From Panicum virgatum (lineage: Eukaryota > Streptophyta > Magnoliopsida > Poales > Poaceae), in NCBI RefSeq assembly GCF_016808335.1, contig NC_053138.1:10471900-10535899 (forward strand): 64,000 nt of DNA, read 5' to 3'. The position numbers were made by a program, and so were the translations under genes. The first letter of the stretch is position 1; every line of letters starts with the position of its first letter. Under the pieces are notes generated by a model. The model was given only the letters and a program-made list of their open reading frames with translations. It did no database searches and was not told where the DNA came from. Positions 30,533 through 41,367 of the stretch are shown here, piece after piece.

Positions 30533-32492
30533 TGAGGGACCGAAAAGGCGATCAGAGGGGGGTGAATGAGAGCCGATCAAAATTTATCGCAATTGAAATC
30601 TCGGCTTATGATCCCCAAATAAACACCTGACCCTAACGTCCTAGGTGAAGTGCGTTGTAGCTATGGAGAAGCTACACCAACACAAAACAACCTTAGGAAC
30701 AAGTGTGATCAAGCGGGGAAGCAAACACGAGAAACAGCACAAAAACAAGCACGGTATACTTACACCGGTTAAACCGACGTGTGAAGAAATACTCCACCGG
30801 TTCAACCGACGTCACAGAGCCGGCAGCAGAGAAGAAGCACTCACCGGTTAAACCGACGCTATGGTTCAAACAACGTCGATTCAACCGACGATAGCACACC
30901 GGATAAACCGACAAAATCCAAAACGAACACCGGTGCAGTTGTCCAGAGAGACCTCAAAATGGACTAATGAGCACCGGTTTATCCGACGATTTCAACTCCA
31001 ATGCGCCGGTGCAGTTGTCCAGAGGAGAGCAAAATGAATCCAACAATGCACCGGATGAACCGACGCTATGAAATTTCTATACGCCGGTCAAACGAGTCAA
31101 ACAGCACGTTGGGAAAGCTGGTGAGGCTTCACCGGTTGAACCGATGCCTATGAATAGCTAAAGCACCGGTGCAACTGACGAACAGCAGAAAACCCTAATG
31201 CATGAATAAACCACTCACCGGTTGAACCGACGCCAATGAGCACAAGCGTCGGTTGAACCGGTGCTCGGAAGAACTCTGTCCAGAAACGTTTTTCAGCCCG
31301 CGTTCTTCCAAGAACTCGATGATCGAGTGGCCAAATCAAGTCCAAATCTCACCAAAATTTGCAGGCATGATCACAAGGATTCGACGAATTACTCCATGGT
31401 TTGGGAGAAATCGACGAAATCCTAAGCAAGATTGGGGTTTTCTCAAGAACGCCAAAACTTCAATTCGAAGGAGCTCGTGAATCCGAGGGTTTTAGGGCTA
31501 GGCAAGATGGATTTGGAACACCCCAAGGGGTCACAAAATCGTCAAGAAACAATCTGTCATCTTGAGTTCGAGAATAGACAAAGGAAAATCGAATTTCAAT
31601 CAAACCAAAGCACAAATCGTATGAGATTGAAATGAATCCAAAACCCTGGAGGGCACAAGGAGGATTGGGCCTCCTTTCCCGATCAATCTCAGTACATGAA
31701 CTCAAAAATCCATCCCTAAGAGAGGAGAGGGAGGAAGAACAGAAAGGGAGAGAGAGGTGGCGCCAGGCTCAAAGGAGGGACAGTTTTGTTCTAGCAAGGC
31801 GCAGGGGAGAGAGGAGAGGGATGAGGGGTATTTAAGGTGCCCACGCAGGGGTCCAAAATACCCTCGACTCAAACTAGACACTAAAACGCCCGTAGGGCCA
31901 AAACCGGAAATATGTACACGATCTCATCCGACGGCGGAGTTTCTTTCTTCGACTCGAAGCCTTCTCCGCGATGCCGCCATGTCGATGAAGATCCGTTTCG
32001 CGGTTTTGGGGGGTCCGCGAAACAAGGGTAGGTGGCCGGTTTTGAGAAAACCGCCAAAACTCCACGCGCGGGAAGATTCCCGCCTCCACGCCGTGGCCCT
32101 AGACGTCGTTCCTGCCTTGGCCTTCTGATGGTCCTAGACGCTGCCCGACGCCCGTCACCTCCTCGCCCGCACCGAGGCCCTAGACGCCGTCGACGCCCGT
32201 CGCCTCCGTCAGTCCCGAGACCGACGCCCGTGCCTCCACGGCTTGGCGTCTTCAACCGCCGTCCGCCTCCTTGGTTTTGTGGCGCAAACCAAGAAACCCG
32301 CCTTCCGTCGCCGCTTGCGCCCTCGATCCAGGAGTGGACGCCACAGCTGCCGCCCGGCCTGAGCTCCTCCTCGGCAAGTCTCCGTCGACACTCGACGCCC
32401 GTGTACCTGCAACCAAAGACCAAGAGCACGATCACACCGCACGGTTGACAATTCACTCATCACAAGCAGGATAGAGTACTCCACATTCCTCA
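30533..32492 (-). repeat. Copia B 3' LTR, mosaic
   Basis: The LTR starts (minus strand) TGAGGAATGTGGAG and ends CGGTCCCTCA. The part at 31910-32492 is close to Copia A. The part at 30560-31910 differs completely and carries an array of CACCGGTTGAACCGACG-type units (about 30765-31265) in place of ACCGGTCTGACCGGT. Confidence 0.8.
30765..31265 (-). repeat. ACCGGTTNAACCGACG array
   Basis: Eight or more degenerate units (ACCGGTTAAACCGACG, CACCGGTTGAACCGA and similar) occur here. The same kind of unit is found in the solo LTRs at 37852-39128 and 44796-46266. Confidence 0.75.
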
Positions 32493-33890
32493 ATCTCCCC
32501 CTTGATGAGTGCATTGTCAACACACCACAAACGAACCAAGATTGAAACAAAAACAGTGAAGAACAAAGAATCAAGAGAGAACTTGAACAAGTGACAAAAT
32601 CTCGAAAGACGCAAGAACAAGTCACTTGACCAAGTAAAGATCGATTCCCTAAGACAAGGGCAACGGCTCGACCCAATCGATCAAACACAAGCATGACTCC
32701 TCAAAGACAGAGGCAGGGCTCGACACAGTCATGCCAGAAGCGAAGGGAAAACCAGGAGCTAAACAAAGCAGAAACTCCCACTAAATGCATTTCCCCCTTA
32801 CCAGTGCAACTCTCACCAAATGTATGCACCCTCAAGGTCCTGTGTTCAACAAGTTTTTGGTTCTCTCAAAAATCAAACAATTTTCCCCCTTGTTCGATCA
32901 CTAACCTTCTCCCTCTTGTTGGCACATGCACACATCAAGTCTAAATGAACCTAAAGCTCCCCCTGAAACTGAGACTCCCCCTGAACATATGCTATGCAAT
33001 GAATACAATGCAGGAGGTGTAAGTGAAAGCATTCAGGGATACAATGATATGAGCAACAACTAGTCACAAGCACGTGTGCATCCATAAACAAGACCTGCAT
33101 CTAGCTCAACAGGGTATATCAAATCAGTCTAAAGCTAGGCAAGTTCCAGTTTAGGAGAAATAAAAGCATCACCCTTGATCTAGCACTAGCATGTAGGGAA
33201 TGAAAGACAGTGCTAATCAAACTCATACAGGTGAGCCAAAAACATCCAAAGCATGTTGTAAACATTGATTTTGCAATCTCATTATATCAAGCAATTTAAT
33301 GCTAGGGGTTGAAAACTTGTCATGCTTTACTTAGCAACGAGACCAAGCCTATGCCAAAGGCAATCAGAAGCTTAAGGCACTCGTTTCAGTCATGCACAGC
33401 CTTGCCCGGGTTCTCACAAGTGCAAAGTGAGCCGTCCCGAAAGCTCGATCAGTGCGACAATCAATCCCACTTGGATCTTTCCATTCCATTTCAAGCACAC
33501 TTCAAGCAATTTTATCAATTTTAGATCATGTCAAGTATAAATTGCTGAATGAAAAGCTACACTAGCATGAATGAGATAGCAAAGCATATCAACACACCCT
33601 AACATGCTAGTAGCCAAGACAGGGTGACCATGTTTTCAAATTTTCAAAACAAAATAGCTTAACTCAGATGAAGTCATATACACAGTGGAGCAAGCTATAC
33701 ATGATCACATTTATAAACTCACACTAGCAAGCACTAGGGGATAATAGCAATGTATACAAGAATGCTAGTGCCAGTGAATTAATGCAAAATGCATAAATGT
33801 ACAATGCATATGCACAATGCAACTACCAAACCTAGAAAACGAAGAGAAAAACAAACAAGACCTACAAAGCTAACCAAAGAAAAGCCAGTG
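32493..33890 (-). other. Copia B 3' spacer with polypurine tracts
   Basis: This is the complement of the Copia A spacer. CTCCCCCTTG next to the LTR and CTCCCCCTGAA (near 32960 and 32980) are the polypurine tracts on the minus strand. It is non-coding. Confidence 0.75.
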
Positions 33891-33891
33891 A

Positions 33892-35266
33892 TCAAAAGGG
33901 GTAACAAACCCCAAGCTCCCCTCGCAAGCAAGCAAAGGTGTCCTGCTCAAGAGGTTTGGTTAGGATATCTGTGGTTTGCCTCTCTGAAGGGACATGGATC
34001 AAGTCTATGTGGCCTCTCTCATGATTGTCTCGCAGGAAGTGGAACCGGATATCTATGTGTTTGGTTCTGGAGTGTAGGACAGGGTTCTTTGCAATGCTAA
34101 TAGCAGACATGTTGTCTATAAAAATGGGAACTCTATCAAAACTCAGTCCATAATCATGCAAGGTTTGTTTCATCCATAGGATCTGGGAGCAACAGCTAGC
34201 AGCGGCAACATACTTAGCTTCTGTGGAAGAAAGCGCTACGCTAGCCTGCTTGCGAGAGGACCAAGACACCAAAGATGTACCGAGAAATTGACAAGTGTCG
34301 GATATCGACTTGCGATCCAACCGACACCCACCAAAATCGGCATCAGAAAAGCCCACCAAAACCAGAGAAGAATCCGCATAGTACCAGAGACCAAACTCAG
34401 GGGTGAATTTCAGATACCTGAAGATGTGTTTCACCACCTGCCTGTGGGAGGTGCGCGGCGAAGCCTGATACTGCGCACAGAGGCCGACACCGAACTGAAT
34501 GTCCGGCCGCGTCGCCGTCAGGTACAGGAGAGAGCCGATTATGCTCCTGTACTCCTTCTGGTCCACAGCCTCACCGTCCAAGTCCTCATCAAGCGTCGTC
34601 GCTGTGCTGATCGGAGTCGGCTGAGGAGACAAGTCACTCATGTCGAACTTCCGCAGCACCATCATGCTCCTTGGTGTACTTCGCTTGATGAACGAACGTG
34701 CTCTGAGGAGTTTGCTTGATCTGCAGCCCGAGGAAGAACTGCAGCTCACCCATCATGCTCATCTCGAACTCCCTGGACATCTGCTCAGAAAACTTGGAGA
34801 CAAGAGCGTGAGAAGAGCCACCAAAGATAATATCATCCACGTATATCTGAACTAATAGAAAATCAGTGCCAGACCGCATGAGGAACAAAATTTTATCCAC
34901 ACATCCCATTTTAAAACCCTAAGCCAGCAAAAATATTTTCAGTCTATCATACCAAGCTCTAAGTGTCTGTTTCAAACCATAAAGTACTTTCTAAAGTTTA
35001 TAAACATGGTTTGGAAACTTGGGATTTTCGAAACCAGGGGATTGTTTCACATAAATCTCTTCTTCGATAAAACCATTTAAGAAGGCAGATTTAACGTCCA
35101 TTTGGAAGACTTTAAAACCCTTAGAAGCAGCAAATGCAAGAAAAATCCGAATCACTTCCAAACGAGCAACAGGGGCAAAAGTTTCCTCAAAATCAATCCC
35201 TTCATTTTGGCAAAACCCCTGGGCAACAAGACTGAGCCTTGTTTCGAACAACCAACCCATCCTCAC
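33892..35266 (-). pseudogene. pol: Copia B reverse transcriptase and RNase H
   Basis: RT motifs on the minus strand are [13 protein letters not shown] (about 35090-35130) and LLVQIYVDDIIFGG (about 34815-34860). RNase H carries SDADFGGCRLDRKSI and WSSRKQASVALSSTEAKY, and the frame ends LGVCYPF. A frameshift near 34670-34690 separates RT from RNase H. The stop TAG after LLA is at the same codon as in Copia A (the complement is in CCCTAAGCC near 34918). Confidence 0.85.
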
Positions 35267-36535
35267 CCTGCTTGTTTTTGAAAACCCACTTCATTCCGAT
35301 GGGATTACAAGCAGGTGGAGGCTCGACTAAAACCCAAACTTGGTTTCTTTCAAAAATTTTGAGTTCCTCATGCATGGCATTGACCCTATTAGATTCAGAA
35401 AGAGCGTGTCCAATATTTTTGGGCTCAAAAGAGGCAACAAACGCTGAATGAGCAAAGCCAGCGATACTTGTTACCTTGGACCGTGTGACTCGCTCATTGA
35501 GGTCACCTAGCATCTGTTGAGGTGGATGACGACGATGAATGTGTCGCGGTGCTTCCCTTGTCGAAGTCGCCTCCTCCTCAACCAAAGCTGGTGCCTCCTC
35601 AGGTGCAGCTGGTGAAGGCTGAGTCACCTGCTCGACTGGCCCCCGGGAAGTAGACGTAGTAGGATCGGGGCCGTCATCATCGTCCGAGCTCGTGGCGGAG
35701 GCGACTGGGTTCACAGCATGCGTGGTAGCCTCAGCATCACGCTCCGCAGCTTCTTCCTCCTCACCTTCAAAGATGGAGGTGCCGAGTTCATCTTCTCCTG
35801 CCACTTCAAAGACAGAAGCATTGCACGGTGCAGTCTCGTCGAAAGTGACTTCACAAGTTTCTCTGACGATGTTAGAATCAATAAGCAACACACGGTATGC
35901 TCTGGAATGAGATGCATAACCGAGAAAAATGCTGTCAGACGAGCGAGACTCAAACTTATCAAGATTTCCTTCTTTCAGCACAAAACACCGGCAACCGAAA
36001 ACTCTGAGATGGTCAACACGGGGCTGGCGTCCAAATCAAAACTCATAAGAAGTCTTGTGCATGAAAGCACGTAAGAAAATACGATTGGACACATAACAAG
36101 CGGTGTTAACCGCCTCAGCCCAGTATTTTCTAGGAGTCCTATGCTCATCGAGCATCGTCCTAGCCATCTCCACCAGCGTCCGATTCTTCCGTTCTACAAC
36201 TCCATTCTGCAGTGGAGTGTAGGGAGAAGAATACTGGTGTTCAAGCCCTTGATCACTGCAAAAGGTGTCAAAATGAGCATTTTTTATTCTGTGCCATTGT
36301 AACTGTGAATCGCTCTCATGGCCTGGGGTAGCTCGTTTTTCAACCTCAAGATCAAGTCTCGAACAAACTCGAAAGCCTCATCCTTGGTTTTCATGAAAAA
36401 GACCCAAGAATAGCGAGAAAATCGTCCACGATCACAAGAACGTACCACTTCCCACCAACTGACATCACCCTAGAGGGACCAACTGTGTCCATGTGTAGCA
36501 ACTCTCCAGGGTGAGTGGTCATCACCTAATTAACA
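35202..36535 (-). pseudogene. pol: Copia B integrase and linker
   Basis: The integrase core is broken by small indels around NGTE (about 36280-36300). The C-terminal SDSIFLGYASHSRAY region and the acidic linker are open from 35981 down. [16 protein letters not shown] keeps an Arg codon where Copia A has a stop. Confidence 0.8.
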
Positions 36536-37173
36536 GGCGGATGAGAAGTAGCAATCATCTTCCCGTGGCGACACGGATGGCAAACAAGGTCCTTTTCAAA
36601 CTTCAATTTGGGCAATCCTTGGATTAGGCCAAGTGAGCTAAGTCTAGACAACAAGTCGAAGCTCAAATGTCCAAGTCTCCTATGCCACTTCCACATATCA
36701 GAAGAAGGACCAACCAACAAGCAACAAGAAGGGCCAAAATGAGTTCCAGAGAAATCGACCAAGAAAACTCGGTCATGAGGAATGATCCGGCAAACCAGGT
36801 CTCCTCTGGAATCCAAAACTCGAGAACAACCCTTCTTGAAGCGAACTTTAAACCCCTCATCAAGAAGTTGCAAAACAGAGAGCGAATTAAAGCCAAGATT
36901 CAAAACCAAAGCAACCTCTCTCAGGGTGAAGCGATCAGAAACTCTAACAGCTCCAACACCACGTACCTTGCAATTACCATTATCCCCAAATATGATGTAT
37001 TCTTTGTGGCGCGTTGGGTTGAGGCTGGAGAACCATTTATCATTCCCGGTCATATGGCGCGAACAACCGGAGTCCATGATCCACCTGTTCTCCAAGCCTC
37101 CAACCTGCACATCAGTAGTGAGACAAAGGGTGAGAAAATGTCTCAACACTGGGGTTAGCAAAGTGTGAAGCAA
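36526..37173 (-). pseudogene. pol: Copia B protease and integrase zinc-binding part
   Basis: WIMDSGCSRHMTGNDKW is the protease and WHRRLGHLSFD then CHPCRHGK the integrase zinc site. As in Copia A, this frame begins in the +1 phase relative to gag at the sequence CACTACTGATGTG. Confidence 0.85.
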
Positions 37174-37851
37174 ACCAGTCTCGAGCCATTTGCTCTACAG
37201 AAGGGTTAGCAAACTCAGGCAAAACGTATCCCCTGTCCCGTCTACTGCGAGGCTGACGACCACCACCGCGAGGAAAGTGTGGTGCATCGTAACCTCCTCC
37301 AAAGTCTCGGTCCTGTGGTCTATAGCCGTACTAAGGACGACTAGGAGCACGACCGGCAAAGCAACCACCCGCTGGAGCACGGTAACCACCACCGTCTCCC
37401 TGTCCTCCACCTACACCGCGCGCCCCAGCATCTTGCCTACTACCACGCCGAGGAGGACCATGCACCCGAGCAGAGTACATGTCCGGGTTGCGTCTCTCCT
37501 GCTCACGCCTCACAGCCCGCTTCCTCCTGAAGCAAAACTCCTACAGGTGACCCTCTCTGTCACAGTACTTGTAGTGGTACCTCACCTCTCTCTTGGGAGG
37601 TGGAGGCCTCGCCTGCGGACGGGGAGGAACAGCCCCCTTCTTCTGGGCAACTTGGGCTGTGGCAGCAGGGAGCATATTGAGGAGATTCCTCAGTTCATTG
37701 GGCTTTGGAACCCAAACCTGCTTCTGTGGAGGTGCTTTCGATGGTTCTTTAAGCACACCATCCACGGGGTCAACAAGCGAAGGCTGCGTGCTCGTGCTAG
37801 CAGTGTTTAGAGCACTTGGAGCTTCAGCAGCCTTGCCGATCTTATCATACA
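37174..37851 (-). pseudogene. gag: Copia B gag C-terminal part
   Basis: The second zinc knuckle region (HYKYCDREGHL) and the Gly/Arg-rich tail (GGGQGDGGGYRAPAGG) are present. Two codons that are TAG in Copia A are CAG here (REQERR and GGGQGD). The upstream gag continues across the solo LTR at 39129. Confidence 0.75.
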
Positions 37852-39128
37852 TGAAAGGATCGGGTGCTCTAGCCTAAGAGGGGGAGGGGGTGAATTAGGC
37901 ACTAATAAAACTTAGACCTATGGCTCCAACTATTTTGCACAAAACATAAACTAAAACATGATATCTAGATGTGCAACTAGGTAGTTCTAGTGTGAAACCC
38001 CTATCCCAAAAGAGTTTAGCAACCTATAGCCTTTCCTATCAAGAACTATTCTATGAAAGTAAAGGCACACAAATTGCTAGTAAGAAATGCGGAAGCTTAA
38101 TGAGCAGGATAGGAGATAGCAAACTCTTGACGCGGGTGTTTATCCCGTGGTTCGGTTAGCCACAAAGGCACACCTACATCCACATTGTTGTAGCACTCAC
38201 TAAGAGTATTGCTACTCGGCCACCAAGTCTCTTCCGTGAACACAATCACGGTCACCTTGGCCCCGGGTTCCACTAAGGAGCTTCTCCACAAAGGATGGGG
38301 GTCTCCACGTCCCCCGCACAAAGATGTCGTCGCCGCTCCACACCAAGTCGGAGGGTCGATGACGTTGCCGGCGAGCTTCACGCTCCAAGGTGCCGGCGCA
38401 CCAAGCTCTTGATTTGGTTCGCTAATGAACCACAGCACAAAGGCTCAAAACCTTGCAATCTCACTCACTAAGAGCTAATCTTTTACACAACACTCTGAAA
38501 GTGTGCTAAGGGCTAAGGATATGATCTTGATGCTTTTGTATGGCTTGGAGATGTTCTTGGGTGTGTGTGGGATGTCCAGCAACTCCAGCAAGCTTCAAAT
38601 GGCCGGGGTGAGGCATATATATATAGGTCACCAAGTCTTGTAGCCGTTGCTCCAACGGTCAGCAGAAAATCTGCGTATCATCGGATGAACCGATGCCTCT
38701 GGCAGGGGTAGTGTCGGTTCATCCGGTCACTCCAAGACACGAAGTAGCCGTTTGAACTCCTGACTGCTGACACAGTGACCACCGGTTGAACCGATGCTTG
38801 CCCGTCGGTTAAACCGGTCACTCACAGCCTTCTTGACGTCAATGCACCGACGCAATACTCCGATGCACCGTCGGTTGAACCGGTGCTGAAGAAACTTCTC
38901 CTGGGCACTTGACATCATCTCTGGTACACAGTACGCCCAATGCACCGATGCCCTTTCTTGGACCGTCGGTTCAACCGGTGCCTATTGGCTTACTTGGCTT
39001 CGATTGCCTCCTGCACCAAACATCATAGCGTCGGTTCTTCCAACAAGCGTCGGATGCACCGATGCTTAGGCATCGGTTCTTCCGGTGCTTCTGATCTGAA
39101 GAGCATAAATGGTGCCATGTTCGTTTCA
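37852..39128 (-). mobile_element. Solo LTR inside Copia B gag
   Basis: ATACA is duplicated at 37847-37851 and 39129-39133. On the minus strand the LTR starts TGAAACGAACATGGCACCAT and ends GATCCTTTCA. It belongs to the same family as the solo LTR at 44796-46266 (shared ends, GCACCCGAT near the 3' end) and contains ACCGGTT/AACCGAT-type units (38680-39090). Confidence 0.9.
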
Positions 39129-39890
39129 ATACAGCTTGTCAAAGTCTGACTTCGTGTATGTGTAACCGACCCCAAAACCATCACCACGCTTAAACTGCTT
39201 GATCAACATGCCCAACTACGGCTCACTGCTAGAAACTCAACTCAGAATTGCCCTAAGATAGGTATTCTCATTCTCCAAGTTGGATTTCTCTACCGCAAGA
39301 TTATCCAAATCAGAAATCAAACCAGGGCAAACATGACAATCAATAGGTGGGCTAGACTCCCCGACCTTAGTCTTCCCTAAAGACTTAATCAAGGCGTTCT
39401 TCTCATCTAGCTCCGACCTAAGCGTGCGACAAAGCTTACAAGCACCAAACAGAACAGGTCTTGACCTAAGCTCCTCTAGTTCACACACAGCAGTAGGAAA
39501 CTTGGACTGCAAAGAAGCTAGATCAGACTTAAAGATAGGACACTCATCGCATTCAAGCACATCACTAACAGTGGGAGCGTCCTTAACCAGTTCAAGTTCA
39601 TGCTTGGCCTTAACTAGCTCGTGAGATACGTCAGCAAGCGAAGTCTTGGCAACATCCAAGTTCGCGACGTTCTCATCATGCTTGGCACGAAGAGCAACAA
39701 GATCATTCATGTGAGATATGCAGCCAGCGCACTCATCCTCACTAGATTTCTCCCTAGCACAAGCCAGCTCAGCCCTAAACTTACTGATGAGAAGGCACAA
39801 GTCATCGTTGCCCAGCGTCTCTAGCTGCTCATCTGTAACAGAAGGCAAAGAGGCAAGAGAAAAGTCAAGAGCAGAGTTAGCGTTAGAGCA
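39129..39890 (-). pseudogene. gag: Copia B gag coiled coil, with internal deletion
   Basis: It corresponds to residues 230-265 and 480-700 of Copia A gag. CLLISKF is joined directly to RAELACAREKSS, which deletes the first zinc knuckle and the charged region. Its upstream end is joined to LTR sequence, so the gag start is missing. Confidence 0.75.
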
Positions 39891-40063
39891 GAAAAACCAA
39901 GGAGGCGGACGCCACAGCTGCCGCCCGGCCTGAGCTCCTCCACGGCAACTCTCCATCGACACTCGACGCCCGTGTACCTGCAACCAAAGACCAAACGCAC
40001 GATCACACCGCACGGTTGACAATTCACTCATCACAAACAGAATAGAGTACTCTACATTCCTCA
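39891..40063 (-). repeat. Copia B 5' LTR remnant
   Basis: Only the first 170 bases or so of the LTR remain (minus strand TGAGGAATGTAGAG at the right edge). The inner junction, near CCTTGGTTTTT, seems rearranged around a small inverted repeat in the LTR. Confidence 0.75.
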
Positions 40064-40625
40064 ATTGCAATTTCACCCCACCCGCACTGCAGTGTATGTT
40101 GAAGATAATGCAGACGGAGTATTGAAAACTTGGCTGGAGACAAATGCCATGCTTGTGGAGGAGATCTTGTAGACGTGCAGCGAGTTGCCACTTGACTCCA
40201 GCCCACGGTCAGGAAGAACTTTGAGGTCGTACCCACACTCCCACAGAGCTTCACTTTCACCGGTGTCCCCACAAGGACATGCCTACTCCCGTGGAGATCA
40301 AGGAGATGAAAGCAGCTTTGACTATGATTCACAAGATCTTTCCACCTCGTTTTAATGACTTGGGATGTTTGATTGGACTTTAGTTTTCTCTCTAGCTTGT
40401 CCTCTTCCTTGCTTGCATTGTCACATTAGTGAAGAATGGCACTGCGTGCAGCATAGGAGTAGCATGCTGGGAGGCACGGAGCGTGGCGGCAGTGCTATTT
40501 CTGAAATTGAGAAAATTAAGTAGTGATGGGAGTCTGGAAGATCAAACCCTTTCGGTTTTAGTTGTAAGATATCATAGCAATTTTTAATCTTATTAAAGTT
40601 TTATAAAAAAAAAATATGCTCAAGA
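40064..40625 (+). ncRNA. L13 PHAS tail resumed after Copia B
   Basis: This is the native downstream part of L13. Sequence from about 40455 (GCATGCTGGGAGGCACGGA, GGCGGCAGTGCTATTT, GGTTTTAGTTGTA) matches 4060-4190 at the end of L2. No coding frame is supported. Confidence 0.6.
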
Positions 40626-40626
40626 G

Positions 40627-40709
40627 GCTGATGAAATAGTACAAGAGAAAGAACACGGTAGGTACAAAGTCAGGTACTCCGTCCGTGTGCTCGACTGCAT
40701 ATAAAATGG
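40627..40709 (+). promoter_or_regulatory. PHAS unit L14 promoter
   Basis: GCTGATGAAATAGTACAAGA starts at 40627 and the TATA box CATATAAAATGG is at 40698-40709. The TATA box is present a second time at 40863-40874 within a tandem duplication. Confidence 0.7.
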
Positions 40710-41023
40710 TCTCTCGATCTCTCAGCATGTTTATGTAAAGATACCAAGGTATAAACAAGACATCGGCTATATATATATTTATACTATAAATATCCAAAAT
40801 AATTGAATTTTTTTTCACCCACATCGAATCCACCATACCCCTCATGCCGGACCCACCTACTGCATATAAAATGGTCTCTCGATCTCTCAGCATGTTTATG
40901 TAAAGATACCAAGGTATAAACAAGACATCGGCTATATATATATTTATACTATAAATATCCAAAATAATTGAATTTTTTTTCACCCACATCGAATCCACCA
41001 TACCCCTCATGCCGGACCCACCT
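40694..41023 (+). repeat. 165-bp tandem duplication, apparently perfect
   Basis: Copies are 40694-40858 and 40859-41023. Each contains the L14 TATA box, the transcript leader and the putative 5' end of a Helitron. I see no difference between the copies, so the duplication is recent. Confidence 0.9.
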
Positions 41024-41367
41024 GTCAGGGCCAAAGGAGTGCAAACTGGCCTTGACCACAGTCGGCTACACCATTCAGCACCCTATGCGGCTCTACCTCT
41101 GCAACCAAACTCAAGCCATAAACGCCCAAAAGACCTGGCTCACTGGCAGCATGCCTATTTTTGTGCAGTGGCGGGCTGAGAAAGAAGAGGACCACGAACT
41201 CGGAGCTCCGGTGATGGATTCAACTCTAGAACGGATCAAATGGGTCTCTGGGGTGTCGAGGAGATCATGTGCGAGAGGAATTTTGTGCTGGGGTAGCAAT
41301 GGTGGCGAATTTGGCATGGAAAGGGAGCTCGGTCAAAGGGAAGCACTGGCAGAATAGCAGATGAATG

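Larger units (their letters stand above)
30533..40063 (-). mobile_element. Internally deleted Copia relative, reverse strand (Copia B)
   Basis: Its polarity is opposite to Copia A and its internal region is closely related. The target duplication is ATTGT (30528-30532) against ATTGC (40064-40068). It keeps a 1.96-kb 3' LTR, spacer, RNase H, RT, integrase, protease and the gag C-terminus. It lost most of the 5' LTR, the primer site and the gag N-terminus and central zinc-knuckle region. A solo LTR (37852-39128) sits in gag. It cannot move on its own. Confidence 0.85.
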
